The position numbers and the translations under genes are program-made. Shown here one piece after another: positions 9,201-17,950 of a stretch of DNA of 64,000 bases. Within the stretch, counting starts at the first letter, position 1. Every line of letters begins with the position of its first letter. The notes beneath the pieces are model-generated. The model ran no database searches. It saw nothing but the letters and a program-made list of their open reading frames with translations, and had not been told where the DNA came from. Origin of the DNA: an uncultured Clostridia bacterium (lineage in GTDB: Bacteria; Bacillota; Clostridia; UBA1381). The stretch is taken from positions 1 to 64,000 of the forward strand of contig CAKSOE010000010.1 of NCBI GenBank assembly GCA_934476675.1, given 5' to 3'.

Positions 9201-9229
9201 TGGACAATCGTGCTGTCTTATGATATAAT
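9201..9229 (+). promoter_or_regulatory. Promoter of the AraC gene at 9248
   Basis: TGGACA at 9201-9206 and TATAAT at 9224-9229, 17-bp spacer, 18 bp before the ATG. It is in the shared region between this gene and the divergent GH4 gene, so regulator sites for both are expected at 9118-9247. Confidence 0.7.
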
Positions 9230-9247
9230 CATATTGAGGTGACAGGC

Positions 9248-10066
9248 ATGAAAATATACGATGGAAATATAAACGACATAACCGATTTTGATACAAAAAA
9301 GTTTTTGCAAATCAACAGCTGCGCTTTTAACAACAGAACGGCGGGATATACCGTAATACGAAAAAAAGGCAGACACGATTATCATCTTATGCTTGTGAGC
9401 GGCGGCGAGCTGAAAGTCAGATATGGAGAAAAAGACTATATTCTCACAGAGGGAAATATGTTCATATATGAGCCGGGCATACCGCACTATTATGAATCGC
9501 TTACAAAATCCTCCACGTTGTGGCTGCATTTTGCCGGAACTGCTGTGGAGGAGATTCTCTCCGGAATGGAGATATCTTTGGGGGTGCATAAAACCTGCCT
9601 CGGAGCGGCGGTGTTTGAAACGTTTTTAAAGATGGTGCGGCAATTTAATCAGCCGACGTCGCAAAAATTCGCATACGGTACGCTTATGACGCTTTTTGCG
9701 CTGATTTCAGACGAAATACACAATAAAAAGCTGCCGGAAAAATCGGAAATCATATGGGACGTACTTACATATATAAATACAAATTACGAGCAGAAGCTGT
9801 CGCTTGAAAAGCTTGCAGAGCTTTCGGGTTACTCAAAAAGCAGATTTTCGCATCTGTTTTCGGAGGTGACGGGCACAACACCGATGCTGTACCAGTGCGG
9901 TGTAAGGCTGCAAAATGCCTGCGAAATGCTTACCTCGGCGGAATACAGTATCAAGGATATTGCACAGTGCTGCGGCTTTGACGATGCGCTGTATTTCTGC
10001 CGTGTGTTTAAAAAGCGGTACGGTGTTTCGCCAAGCAAATACCGCCTCAGAAACAGCGGAAATTAA
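9248..10066 (+). CDS. AraC-family transcriptional regulator, cupin type
   Basis: The protein has 272 residues with an N-terminal cupin-like sugar-sensing domain (RHDYHLMLVSGG, FIYEPGIPHYY) and two helix-turn-helix motifs in the last 100 residues (LEKLAELSGYSKSRFSHLF, then IKDIAQCCGFDDALYFCRVF) ending in YGVSPSKYR. I chose ATG 9248, 7 nt after GAGGTG. An in-frame GTG 9 nt earlier overlaps that site. Divergence from the GH4 gene makes it the likely activator of alpha-galactoside use. Confidence 0.9.
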   Translation: MKIYDGNINDITDFDTKKFLQINSCAFNNRTAGYTVIRKKGRHDYHLMLVSGGELKVRYGEKDYILTEGNMFIYEPGIPHYYESLTKSSTLWLHFAGTAVEEILSGMEISLGVHKTCLGAAVFETFLKMVRQFNQPTSQKFAYGTLMTLFALISDEIHNKKLPEKSEIIWDVLTYINTNYEQKLSLEKLAELSGYSKSRFSHLFSEVTGTTPMLYQCGVRLQNACEMLTSAEYSIKDIAQCCGFDDALYFCRVFKKRYGVSPSKYRLRNSGN

Positions 10067-10150
10067 AAACGCAATAAAACGAAAAGTTATATTGCAGAAA
10101 CTTTCCCTAATGTGTCAAAAAATTAAAAATACAAATATGCATAACCGATG

Positions 10151-10156
10151 TATAAT
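10151..10156 (+). promoter_or_regulatory. Candidate -10 box of the PTS operon
   Basis: TATAAT about 49 bp before the PRD regulator start. No convincing -35 box is present at 16-18 bp, so an activator may be needed. A GGAGATGCGGAG and a second GAAGGAG stand between it and the ATG. Confidence 0.4.
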
Positions 10157-10204
10157 TAGGTTGTACAAAGGAGATGCGGAGTAAAAGAAGGAGCTGCGCA
10201 GATT

Positions 10205-12184
10205 ATGAACACAAGACAGTCGGAAATCTTAAAAGCTTTGTATAGAGCCGATGAATATATAACGCTTGCCGAAATGGCAGAGCAGATGCAGGTATCTGTA
10301 AAGACCGTCAGAAATGACATAGCCTCAATCAGAGAGTATTTGTCGGAACAGGGAGTTGGGGAGATAGAAACCAAACCCCATGCCGGAATAAGACTTATTA
10401 TGAATGAGGAGGAATGGCGAAGCCTGGGCGGAGGAGACGATATTAAGGAAACGGAAATGTTCTTCTTTATAATACGTCACCTTTTAAAAAGCAAAAGCCT
10501 GACGGCACAGAGACTGGCACAGCAATATTATATCGGCAGAAGCCAGCTGGAAAGAACGCTTGAAAAAGTGGCGCAATGGTTTGATGAAAACAAAATTCTG
10601 TTTGAACGCAAACGCGGAAAGGGTATCTCGATAGAATACTGCGAGTTCAATTACAGAATGGCGCTTCTATCGCTTTATTGCGAATACGTTCCGTTTTTCG
10701 CAGAATTGATAAACGCTCCGAAAGCAAAATACGCTTTCCTTACAGAGCAGGAATATACGGCAATGTGTGCGGCGCTGGGCGGTTTTGACCCCGACAGAGC
10801 GGCGCTGGCAATATCGGAAACGGAGCGTGAATTCGGACTGAGCGTAAACTACACCTCGGGCGTTAATATGCTGTTTCTGACATCACTTTGTATATTGAGA
10901 AGCCGGAACGGGTACGCAGTGGAAATGCCGAAAACCGTATCATGTCCGGCAGACGGCGAATCCGAAACAAAGTTTGCAAAGTCTCTTATAAAAAAGCTTG
11001 AGGAAATATACAAGATGAGCTTTTCGGAGGAGGAGACCGAATTTATCGCTTTTGCGGCGGGAATGTCGGAGATTCAGGAATTTGAATCGGAGGCGGAAAG
11101 ACGGCGGTTTGAGGCGATGAACATCGGACTCTGCAAGCTGACCGTCAAGGCGGTAAATCTGATAAGTGAAATCACGGGCGTTGATTTACGGGAGGATAAG
11201 TTTTTTGTAAGACAGCTTTTCATTCAGCTGAAAGTAAGTATTTTCAGACTGAAATACGGAATAGTCCGCAAAAATCAGCTTCTTGTCCAAATCAAAACAA
11301 AATATCCCAACATGATGGCGGTTGCCTGGTTTTTGGGAAATGTTTTCGAAAAAGAGCTTGGGCTGGAAATCAACGAGCATGAGGTGGGATTTTTAGCGCT
11401 GCACATAGGCGGTGCGATAGAACGGCAGCTGTCAGAGGTATCGGCTTGCGTGGTGTGCGATTACGGTGTCGGAATTTCACAGATACTCAAAGAAAAAATC
11501 GTAAGGGCAATCAGCGGAATAAAAATAACATCGGTGCTTTCGGGACGCGATATACAAAGGATAAACAGTGAACAGTGCGACTTTGTTATAGCCGCCGCAC
11601 CGCTTGAAGGGCGCAGGCTTAATAAAGAAGTAATCACGGTAGGGCAGCTTTTGGACGAATCAGACATCAGGCGGCTTAGCGACTATATCCGCAGGGTGCG
11701 TACAAAAAAGAAAAATAAGGTCATGGGAACTGCTCCCAATACGGGACTTTTCAGCAGCGAGCTGGTTTTTCCCGATTGCGGCTGCAAGGACAAAAAGGAA
11801 CTGCTGCATATGATGTGCGCAAAGCTTGAAGCGCAGGGTTATGTGACGGACGGATTTGAGAAATCCGTCACAGACAGAGAAAAAAGCGCACCGACAGACA
11901 TAGGCAAGGGCTTTGCCGTTCCGCACGGTCTGGGAAAATACGTAAATCATTCGGCGGTGGCATTCGCAAGGCTTAAAGAGCCGATAGAGTGGACGCAGAG
12001 CGGAGAAACAGCCGATATGGTGTTCCTGGTGGCGTTTGACCTGGACGAAAATGAGCAGGTGAAGGAACAGATAGTGAGCTTTTACAAGTCGATTGTTCCG
12101 TTCATGGAGGACGATGCCGAATGTGAAAGGCTCAGAGGTTTAAGCGACACAGGAGAGATAATTAAGATATTTGAGTTGTGGTAA
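10205..12184 (+). CDS. PRD-containing PTS regulator with C-terminal EIIA domain (MtlR/LicR type)
   Basis: Transcription activator controlled by PTS phosphorylation. Order along 659 residues: HTH_11 (about 5-60), Mga-like HTH (85-160), PRD1 (175-295), PRD2 (305-410), EIIB-like domain (412-500) and EIIA of the fructose/mannitol type (515-655). Visible phospho-sites are H400 in PRD2 (ALHIGGAIER), C418 in the EIIB-like part and H574 in EIIA (AVPHG). PRD1 lacks a histidine at the comparable place (IAFAAGMSE). It heads an operon with HPr, EI, IIA, IIB, IIC and two aldolases and most likely regulates it, reading both general PTS flux and its own transporter. Confidence 0.9.
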   Translation: MNTRQSEILKALYRADEYITLAEMAEQMQVSVKTVRNDIASIREYLSEQGVGEIETKPHAGIRLIMNEEEWRSLGGGDDIKETEMFFFIIRHLLKSKSLTAQRLAQQYYIGRSQLERTLEKVAQWFDENKILFERKRGKGISIEYCEFNYRMALLSLYCEYVPFFAELINAPKAKYAFLTEQEYTAMCAALGGFDPDRAALAISETEREFGLSVNYTSGVNMLFLTSLCILRSRNGYAVEMPKTVSCPADGESETKFAKSLIKKLEEIYKMSFSEEETEFIAFAAGMSEIQEFESEAERRRFEAMNIGLCKLTVKAVNLISEITGVDLREDKFFVRQLFIQLKVSIFRLKYGIVRKNQLLVQIKTKYPNMMAVAWFLGNVFEKELGLEINEHEVGFLALHIGGAIERQLSEVSACVVCDYGVGISQILKEKIVRAISGIKITSVLSGRDIQRINSEQCDFVIAAAPLEGRRLNKEVITVGQLLDESDIRRLSDYIRRVRTKKKNKVMGTAPNTGLFSSELVFPDCGCKDKKELLHMMCAKLEAQGYVTDGFEKSVTDREKSAPTDIGKGFAVPHGLGKYVNHSAVAFARLKEPIEWTQSGETADMVFLVAFDLDENEQVKEQIVSFYKSIVPFMEDDAECERLRGLSDTGEIIKIFELW

Positions 12185-12198
12185 GGAGGTTATGACTT

Positions 12199-12453
12199 AT
12201 GGTACAGGTGAAATACAGAATAAAGAACGAAGAAGGACTGCACGCCAGACCGGCGTCGGACTTCTGCAAGGTTGCGGGAGGGTTCAAAAGCAATATCACA
12301 CTTTTAAAGGACGGCGAGGAATATGATGCAAAAAGTATTCTGATGGTACTTTGCATGGGTGCGGTCAAGGGTGAAGTGATCGAAATCAGAGCGGACGGCG
12401 ACGACGAACAGCAGGCGGTTGACGCATTGATTGAGTCGCTTGACAGAGATTAA
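12199..12453 (+). CDS. HPr-family phosphocarrier protein
   Basis: An 84-residue phosphocarrier. H15 lies in GLHARPAS, the site phosphorylated by EI, and S46 lies in AKSILMVL, the site used by HPr kinase in Firmicutes. Both regulatory residues are present, so it could take part in catabolite control as well as transport. It lies 14 bp after the PRD regulator and 15 bp before ptsI. Being inside a sugar-specific operon suggests a dedicated HPr, although whether a second, general HPr exists cannot be seen here. Confidence 0.95.
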   Translation: MVQVKYRIKNEEGLHARPASDFCKVAGGFKSNITLLKDGEEYDAKSILMVLCMGAVKGEVIEIRADGDDEQQAVDALIESLDRD

Positions 12454-12468
12454 GGAAGTGTCAGAGTT

Positions 12469-14142
12469 ATGAAGATTTTTAACGGCATTGCAGGAGCGCC
12501 CGGAATGGTATGCGCAGGACTGATTTGTTTTGAAAAAAAGTCGGAGAAAAAGCAGTTTGAAAGCTTTGACGAGGTTGTGGAAAAAGCGCTCGAAAAAGTG
12601 AGAATGCTGCACAAAAAAGCGTTTGATGAGCTTGGAGAGGATAAAGCAAAGATATTTTCAGCCTATGAGATGCTTCTGGCAGATTCAATGCTTACCGACC
12701 CGATGAAAGCAATGATAGAATCGGGAACGGATACCGAAGCGGCGGTGCGCGGCGTAACGGAAACCATGGCGGAAAAGCTTGCAAAAAAGGATAACGAATA
12801 TATGCGTCAGCGTGCCGATGATATAAGGTATATAGGGGAGCTTTTATCAGATGTATTGAACGGTGCGGACGGAGAGTTTGCGTTTCCGGATGACGGCGAA
12901 AAGTATATCGTTGCGGCACGTGAGCTTACTCCGGTTGACACAATGCTTTTTGACACAAGTCGGCTTGCCGGATTTATAACCGAAAAAGGCGGAGCAACCT
13001 CACATATAATTATTCTTGCAAAATCTCTCGGAATACCGGCGGTTGTGGGAGCCGAAAACGCAGAAAAAGCAGGGAATGCGAAAAGGGCATATCTTGACGG
13101 TTACAGAGGGGAGCTTACCGTCTCGCCCGATGAAAAAACGGAAACGGAGCTTAAAAAGCGTCTTGAAGAAGAAAAGACTTTATGTAAGAATATGGAAAAG
13201 CTCAAAAGTACACCGGCAATGACAAAGGACGGCGAAAGAATAGCCGTTTGCATAAACATCGGCAAGCCGTCGGACATGGAAGGCGCAGATGAGGAAAGCA
13301 TTGACGGAGTGGGGCTGTTCCGTTCGGAATTTCTTTATTCGGCGGCGGATAAAAAGCCGTCGTGCGAGGAACAGATAAAAGCTTACCGGGATGTGATTTT
13401 AAAAGCACGTCCGAACGGCGTCACGATAAGAACGCTTGACGCAGGCGGTGATAAGCAGCTTGAATACCTCAGCATGGAGAAAGAGGAAAACCCGTTTCTG
13501 GGAAACCGCGGAATAAGGCTGTGTCTTAATAATCCCGAAATTTTCGGGGAACAGTTAAGAGCAATTCTTATTGCTGCCGCAGGCGAAAAAGTGAAAATCA
13601 TGCTGCCGATGGTGAGCAGTCTTAATGAAATAAGAAAAACAAAAGCTATGATTTGCGATATACAGTCCGAACTTGAAGCAGTGGGTGTTGAATATTGCAA
13701 AAATCCGCAAATAGGAATTATGATTGAAACTCCGGCAAGTGCGGTCATGGCGGAGACGTTTGCGAAATACAGCGATTTTTTCAGCATAGGAACAAACGAT
13801 CTTGTTCAGTATATAACGGCAGCCGACCGCGGAAATGCCGGTGTTGAAGAGATATATAACCCGTATCATCCGGCTGTTATGCGGCTGCTTAATAACACCA
13901 TAAAAGCAGGAAACGACGCAGGAATAGAGGTCAGCGTCTGCGGAGATATGGCGGCAAACGGTAATTTTACTGAACTGCTTATAGGAATGGGACTTAAAAA
14001 ATTCAGCGTTCCTTTGCCGATGGCAGCCAGAATAAAGCATAAAATCAGTAATATAGACGTTAATTCGGCAAAAGAGCTTGCCCAAAAGGTTCTGTCAGCC
14101 GATGACGAAAACGAAGTAAAAAATTTATTAATGGGGAGGTGA
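12469..14142 (+). CDS. ptsI: PTS enzyme I (phosphoenolpyruvate-protein phosphotransferase)
   Basis: Transfers phosphate from PEP to HPr. The 557 residues contain the phospho-histidine H179 in GGATSH, the PEP-binding TIM barrel with TLDAGGDK and GNRGIR, FFSIGTNDL, and the C-terminal VCGDMAAN with the active-site cysteine. It is slightly shorter than the usual 570-575 but nothing essential is missing. The stop TGA lies within the ribosome binding site of the next gene. The position between HPr and IIA makes this a complete phosphorelay in one operon. Confidence 0.95.
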   Translation: MKIFNGIAGAPGMVCAGLICFEKKSEKKQFESFDEVVEKALEKVRMLHKKAFDELGEDKAKIFSAYEMLLADSMLTDPMKAMIESGTDTEAAVRGVTETMAEKLAKKDNEYMRQRADDIRYIGELLSDVLNGADGEFAFPDDGEKYIVAARELTPVDTMLFDTSRLAGFITEKGGATSHIIILAKSLGIPAVVGAENAEKAGNAKRAYLDGYRGELTVSPDEKTETELKKRLEEEKTLCKNMEKLKSTPAMTKDGERIAVCINIGKPSDMEGADEESIDGVGLFRSEFLYSAADKKPSCEEQIKAYRDVILKARPNGVTIRTLDAGGDKQLEYLSMEKEENPFLGNRGIRLCLNNPEIFGEQLRAILIAAAGEKVKIMLPMVSSLNEIRKTKAMICDIQSELEAVGVEYCKNPQIGIMIETPASAVMAETFAKYSDFFSIGTNDLVQYITAADRGNAGVEEIYNPYHPAVMRLLNNTIKAGNDAGIEVSVCGDMAANGNFTELLIGMGLKKFSVPLPMAARIKHKISNIDVNSAKELAQKVLSADDENEVKNLLMGR

Positions 14143-14147
14143 AAAGA

Positions 14148-14597
14148 ATGGACGTTAAAGAGGTATTGAAGCCGGAGCGTGTGGAGCTTAATCTCGGTGC
14201 AGTTTCAAAGGAGGATGCTTTGACAAAGCTGACGGAGCTTTTGTATCAGAGCGGCGCTTTGTCAGATAAGGACGCATTTTTGCAGGACGTGCTCGAAAGA
14301 GAAAAAATATCGACAACGGGAATCGGCAACGGAATAGCAATTCCGCACGGAAAATCCGCAAGCGTCATAGAAACCACCGTTGCAATCGGCAGACTAACGG
14401 AGGAAACGGAATGGGAAAGCGTTGACGATAAGCCGGTGAAACTGGTTGTATTGCTTGCGGTGAATGATGAGGACAGAACGGGAAATCACGTAAGACTGCT
14501 TTCGCAGATGGCGCGCAAGCTGGCGTCGGAGGAAAGCTGCAAAAGACTTTTAAACGCAGAAAGTACGGAAGAAATAATAAGAATTTTTTCGGAATGA
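14148..14597 (+). CDS. PTS fructose-family IIA component
   Basis: Accepts phosphate from HPr and passes it to IIB. The 149 residues belong to the fructose/mannitol EIIA fold, with the phospho-histidine H67 in GIAIPHG. I chose ATG 14148, which has GGGGAGGTG 6 nt upstream, over an in-frame GTG at 14139 that is part of that site. IIB follows after 16 bp. Confidence 0.92.
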   Translation: MDVKEVLKPERVELNLGAVSKEDALTKLTELLYQSGALSDKDAFLQDVLEREKISTTGIGNGIAIPHGKSASVIETTVAIGRLTEETEWESVDDKPVKLVVLLAVNDEDRTGNHVRLLSQMARKLASEESCKRLLNAESTEEIIRIFSE

Positions 14598-14613
14598 GAG
14601 GAAGGTGTATATT

Positions 14614-14925
14614 ATGAAAATCGTAGGAATTGCTGCTTGTACGTCGGGCATTGCTCACACTTATATTGCAAAGGAAAAGCTTATGGCGGCAGCAAAGGAA
14701 CTTGGACATGAAGCGCATATCGAAACACAGGGCACGATAGGAACTGAGGACGAGCTTACCGCAAAGGATATAGAGACGGCGGACGTTGTTATTATCGCGG
14801 CAGATATAAAGGTAGGCGGCAAGGAGCGTTTCAAGGGAAAGCGCGTTGTGGAGGTTCCCACGCACATTGCGATAAAATCGCCTAAGGCGCTGTTAAACAA
14901 AATTCAGGAAGAAATAGGAAAATAA
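14614..14925 (+). CDS. PTS fructose-family IIB component
   Basis: A 103-residue phosphocarrier with cysteine C9 in AACTSGIAHTYIA, the signature of fructose-type IIB (usually ACPTGIAHT). I chose ATG 14614 because AGAGGAAGG stands 7 nt before it. A GTG at 14605 is inside that site. It receives phosphate from IIA and hands it to the sugar as it passes through IIC. Confidence 0.93.
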   Translation: MKIVGIAACTSGIAHTYIAKEKLMAAAKELGHEAHIETQGTIGTEDELTAKDIETADVVIIAADIKVGGKERFKGKRVVEVPTHIAIKSPKALLNKIQEEIGK

Positions 14926-14953
14926 AGCTTATACAGAAAGGAAGGGTTATAAA

Positions 14954-16036
14954 ATGTTTAAAAAATTACAGCTTAAAAAGCACGCGTTAACCGGTATTTC
15001 GTTTATGTTGCCGCTGGTTGTGGCATCGGGATTGCTTATTGCAATAGGTAATATTTTCGGGGGGAATCCGTCAACTATTTCGGATTATAAAGCCGGATAC
15101 AACATCTGGGAAGCGGCAGTGACACTGGGTGTTTACGGAATGGGACTTCTGCCGGGAGTTATGGGCGCAGCGATTGCGTATTCGATAGCCGACCGCCCGG
15201 GTATTGCACCGGGTCTGTTAATGGGTATGATTGCCCAGAACATGGGCGCAGGCTTTTTGGGAGGTATGCTTGGCGGCTACCTTGCGGGTTACATGGTAGA
15301 ATTTCTTAAAAACCATTTGAAGGTTCCCAAGTGGGCGCAGGGACTTATGCCTATGATGATTATTCCGCTGATTTCGTCGGTGATTATCGGACTTGTAATG
15401 TTCTTTGTTGTCGGCGGCCCGATTGCATGGGCGTCGGAGGCTCTTACAAACTTCCTTGTAAATATGCAGACGGGTTCAAGAGGTATTTTCGGAGCGGTTA
15501 TGGGCGCTATGGCGGCATTCGATTTCGGAGGCCCGGTGAATAAGGTTGCCTCACTTTTTGCGGACGGCTTGCTCATGGACGGCGTTTACGGTCCCGAAGC
15601 TGTTAAAATCTGTGCGTCAATGATACCTCCGTTCGGAGTTGCTCTTTCATGGGTTATCAGAAAGGCAAGATACACAAAGAGTGAAACGGACAATATCAAA
15701 ATCGCGTTCCCGATGGGTATCTGCATGATTACGGAGGGCGTTATCCCGATTGCGGCTGTTGACCCGATAAGAGTTATCGCGTCATGCTCAATAGGCTCGG
15801 CAATAGGCGGCGCGCTGATAATGATACTGAATGTCGGCTCAATGGTTCCGTCGGGCGGAATGTTCATAGTTCCGGCAATGATTAATCCCTGGGGCTTTAT
15901 GATAGCTCTCTGCACAGGTACGGTTATAACGGCGCTGCTCCTGGTTGCTCTTAAAAAGGACGCAAAAGCAGAGGACACCGTTGTACTTGACGAGGAAGAG
16001 GAAGAAATTGACCTTTCACAGGTTAAAATCGGCTAA
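14954..16036 (+). CDS. PTS fructose-family IIC permease
   Basis: Membrane channel of the transporter, 360 residues with many hydrophobic helices. Marks of fructose-type IIC are the start LTGISFMLPLVVASG, PGLLMGMIAQNMGAGFLG, FGGPVNKVAS and MITEGVIPIAAVDP. A charged tail rich in D and E closes the protein. The true substrate cannot be told from sequence. No 1-phosphofructokinase is in the operon, so a sugar whose 1-phosphate is cleaved directly by the following aldolases is a reasonable guess. Confidence 0.93.
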   Translation: MFKKLQLKKHALTGISFMLPLVVASGLLIAIGNIFGGNPSTISDYKAGYNIWEAAVTLGVYGMGLLPGVMGAAIAYSIADRPGIAPGLLMGMIAQNMGAGFLGGMLGGYLAGYMVEFLKNHLKVPKWAQGLMPMMIIPLISSVIIGLVMFFVVGGPIAWASEALTNFLVNMQTGSRGIFGAVMGAMAAFDFGGPVNKVASLFADGLLMDGVYGPEAVKICASMIPPFGVALSWVIRKARYTKSETDNIKIAFPMGICMITEGVIPIAAVDPIRVIASCSIGSAIGGALIMILNVGSMVPSGGMFIVPAMINPWGFMIALCTGTVITALLLVALKKDAKAEDTVVLDEEEEEIDLSQVKIG

Positions 16037-16051
16037 GAGAGGAATTTCGGT

Positions 16052-16915
16052 ATGTATGTTTCAATGAAAAATATGCTGGCGGATGCCAATGCAAACAATT
16101 ATGCAATAATGGCGATAAACTGCTTCAATATCGAAACTGCACGGACGGTGATAAGCGCGGCGGAGGACGCAAATGCGCCGGTAATAGTGAATATCTACAA
16201 GGATCACCTTCTGACGCACTGTGACAGTGAGCTTATCGCTCCTGCTGTAAGAACGCTGGCACGGAGAGCGTCGGTAAGCGTTGCGCTTAATCTTGACCAT
16301 GGCGAGGAAAAGGACTATCTTATAAAAGCGATAGACGATGGATTTTCGTCGGTAATGGTTGACGCATCAAGGTTTGATTTGGAAAACAATATTAAAATGA
16401 CAAAGGAAATTGCGGACTATGCACACGCAAGAGGTGTAAGTGTGGAGGGCGAAATCGGCTGCCTGGGCGCAAGCGAGGGCGGAGCGTTTACAAAGGACAC
16501 GATGTATACCGATCCCATGCAGGCAAAAACCTTTGTCGAGCGTACGGGTGTGGACGCACTGGCGATTTCTATAGGAACTTCGCACGGCAATTACCCCGAC
16601 GGCATGGTTCCGGAGTTTGATTTTGAACGTCTGCGTGAAATAAAGCGGCTCACAAATGCACCGCTTGTTCTGCACGGGGGTTCCGGTTCCGGCAAGGAAA
16701 ATATATTGAATTCCGTTAAAAACGGTATCAATAAAATTAATGTCGGCTGTGATTTTATGAACGCTAACCGCGACGCAGCGGCAAAAATTCTTAAAAATAA
16801 CCCCGACATAAACTATTTCGATCTCATCAGCGGGATTGAAAAGGAAAGCAGAGAGCTTGTCAGATATTATATAGGTCTTTCCGGCTCGGAAGGTAAAAAC
16901 AAAGATTTTAAATAA
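16052..16915 (+). CDS. Class II ketose-(bis)phosphate aldolase, first of a pair
   Basis: Zinc aldolase of the FbaA/GatY/KbaY family, 287 residues. Visible are the catalytic aspartate D82 next to zinc ligand H83 (NLDHGEE), H178 (GTSHGNYP) and H208 (VLHGGSG), and the phosphate-binding NVGCD region. It probably splits a ketose 1-phosphate or 1,6-bisphosphate into DHAP and an aldehyde. It lies 15 bp after IIC. Compared with its neighbour it is more divergent in the N-terminal barrel strand (IVNIYKDHL). Confidence 0.88.
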   Translation: MYVSMKNMLADANANNYAIMAINCFNIETARTVISAAEDANAPVIVNIYKDHLLTHCDSELIAPAVRTLARRASVSVALNLDHGEEKDYLIKAIDDGFSSVMVDASRFDLENNIKMTKEIADYAHARGVSVEGEIGCLGASEGGAFTKDTMYTDPMQAKTFVERTGVDALAISIGTSHGNYPDGMVPEFDFERLREIKRLTNAPLVLHGGSGSGKENILNSVKNGINKINVGCDFMNANRDAAAKILKNNPDINYFDLISGIEKESRELVRYYIGLSGSEGKNKDFK

Positions 16916-16934
16916 GTATAGGAGATGTGTTATT

Positions 16935-17801
16935 ATGTTAATCAATATGAAAGAAATGCTTGCAGTGGCAGACAAGAATGAATTTGCGGTTCCGGCATTC
17001 AATATCGGAAGCGAAGCAATCTTAAAGGGTGTTGTTGAGAGCGCTAACGAGAAGAACGCGCCCGTTATCCTTGCAATTCACCCCACAGAGCTTGAATTTT
17101 TGGGCGATAGCTTTATAAAAACCTGTATCGAAGAAGCAAATAAATCAAGAGTTCCGATGGTAATTCACCTTGATCACGGCGGCAAGTTTGAAGAAATTCT
17201 GCGTGCTATCCGCTGCGGATTTACCTCCGTTATGATTGACGCGTCGCATATGTCATATGAGGATAATATAGCAATCACAAAGAAGGTGGTTGAGGTTGCG
17301 AAGGTTTCCGATGTATCGGTAGAAGCGGAATTGGGAACAATCGGCACAACGGGCGAATCGTATGAGGGCGGCACAAGCAGCATCATCTACACCGATCCGG
17401 CACAGGCAAAGGACTTTATCGAAAAGACAGGTATTGATTCACTGGCGGTTGCGATAGGTACGGCTCACGGAATTTATCCGAAGAACATGAAGCCGGAGCT
17501 TAAACTGGATCTGCTTAAAACAATCCGTGACACGGTGGATATTCCGCTTGTTCTGCACGGCGGTTCGAGCAACCCCGATGATGAAATTGCCGCATCGGTA
17601 AAAATTGGAATTTCAAAGATTAATATCTCGAGCGATATTAAGTTCGCATTCTATAAAAAGTGCCGCGAAGTGCTTGCGGAAAATCCTAAATGGATTGAGC
17701 CGAACGCAATCTATCCGCCTTGCATAAAGGCAATGCGTGAAGTGGTTGAGTTCAAGATGTCGCTCTTTAACGATATCGGCAAGGCTGAACTGTATAAATA
17801 A
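16935..17801 (+). CDS. Class II ketose-(bis)phosphate aldolase, second of a pair
   Basis: A 288-residue paralogue of the preceding gene with the same active site: D80/H81 (HLDHGGK), H178 (GTAHGIYP) and H208 (VLHGGSS). The start VPAFNIGS and the EAELGTIGTTG loop are typical of the family. The long C-terminal helix with PPCIKAMREV is like GatY/KbaY. It ends the PTS operon, followed by a strong terminator. The tandem pair may differ in stereospecificity or may form a hetero-oligomer, which cannot be decided here. Confidence 0.9.
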   Translation: MLINMKEMLAVADKNEFAVPAFNIGSEAILKGVVESANEKNAPVILAIHPTELEFLGDSFIKTCIEEANKSRVPMVIHLDHGGKFEEILRAIRCGFTSVMIDASHMSYEDNIAITKKVVEVAKVSDVSVEAELGTIGTTGESYEGGTSSIIYTDPAQAKDFIEKTGIDSLAVAIGTAHGIYPKNMKPELKLDLLKTIRDTVDIPLVLHGGSSNPDDEIAASVKIGISKINISSDIKFAFYKKCREVLAENPKWIEPNAIYPPCIKAMREVVEFKMSLFNDIGKAELYK

Positions 17802-17840
17802 ATGATATTTAAGGGCACAAAAAGCCCTTGAATTAAAAAG

Positions 17841-17890
17841 CAAAATCCATCTGAAATTAATGAACCTCAACCGATGGATTTTGTTTTTTT
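17841..17890 (+). terminator. Terminator of the PTS-aldolase operon
   Basis: CAAAATCCAT (17841-17850) pairs with ATGGATTTTG (17874-17883), followed by seven T. A smaller stem AAGGGC...GCCCTT lies just before it. Confidence 0.85.
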
Positions 17891-17892
17891 AT

Positions 17893-17921
17893 TTGACTTT
17901 TTTGCGCAGGTGTGTTATAAT
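17893..17921 (+). promoter_or_regulatory. Promoter of the AraC gene at 17951
   Basis: TTGACT at 17893-17898 and TATAAT at 17916-17921, 17-bp spacer, with an upstream TG (TGTTATAAT, extended -10). Starts directly after the T tract of the preceding terminator. Confidence 0.75.
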
Positions 17922-17950
17922 TCAAAAAATCATATAAAAGGGAACAAGCC

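Noticed and set aside
13555..14085. Open - strand frame opposite ptsI
   Set aside because: Shadow of enzyme I, with no translation signal.
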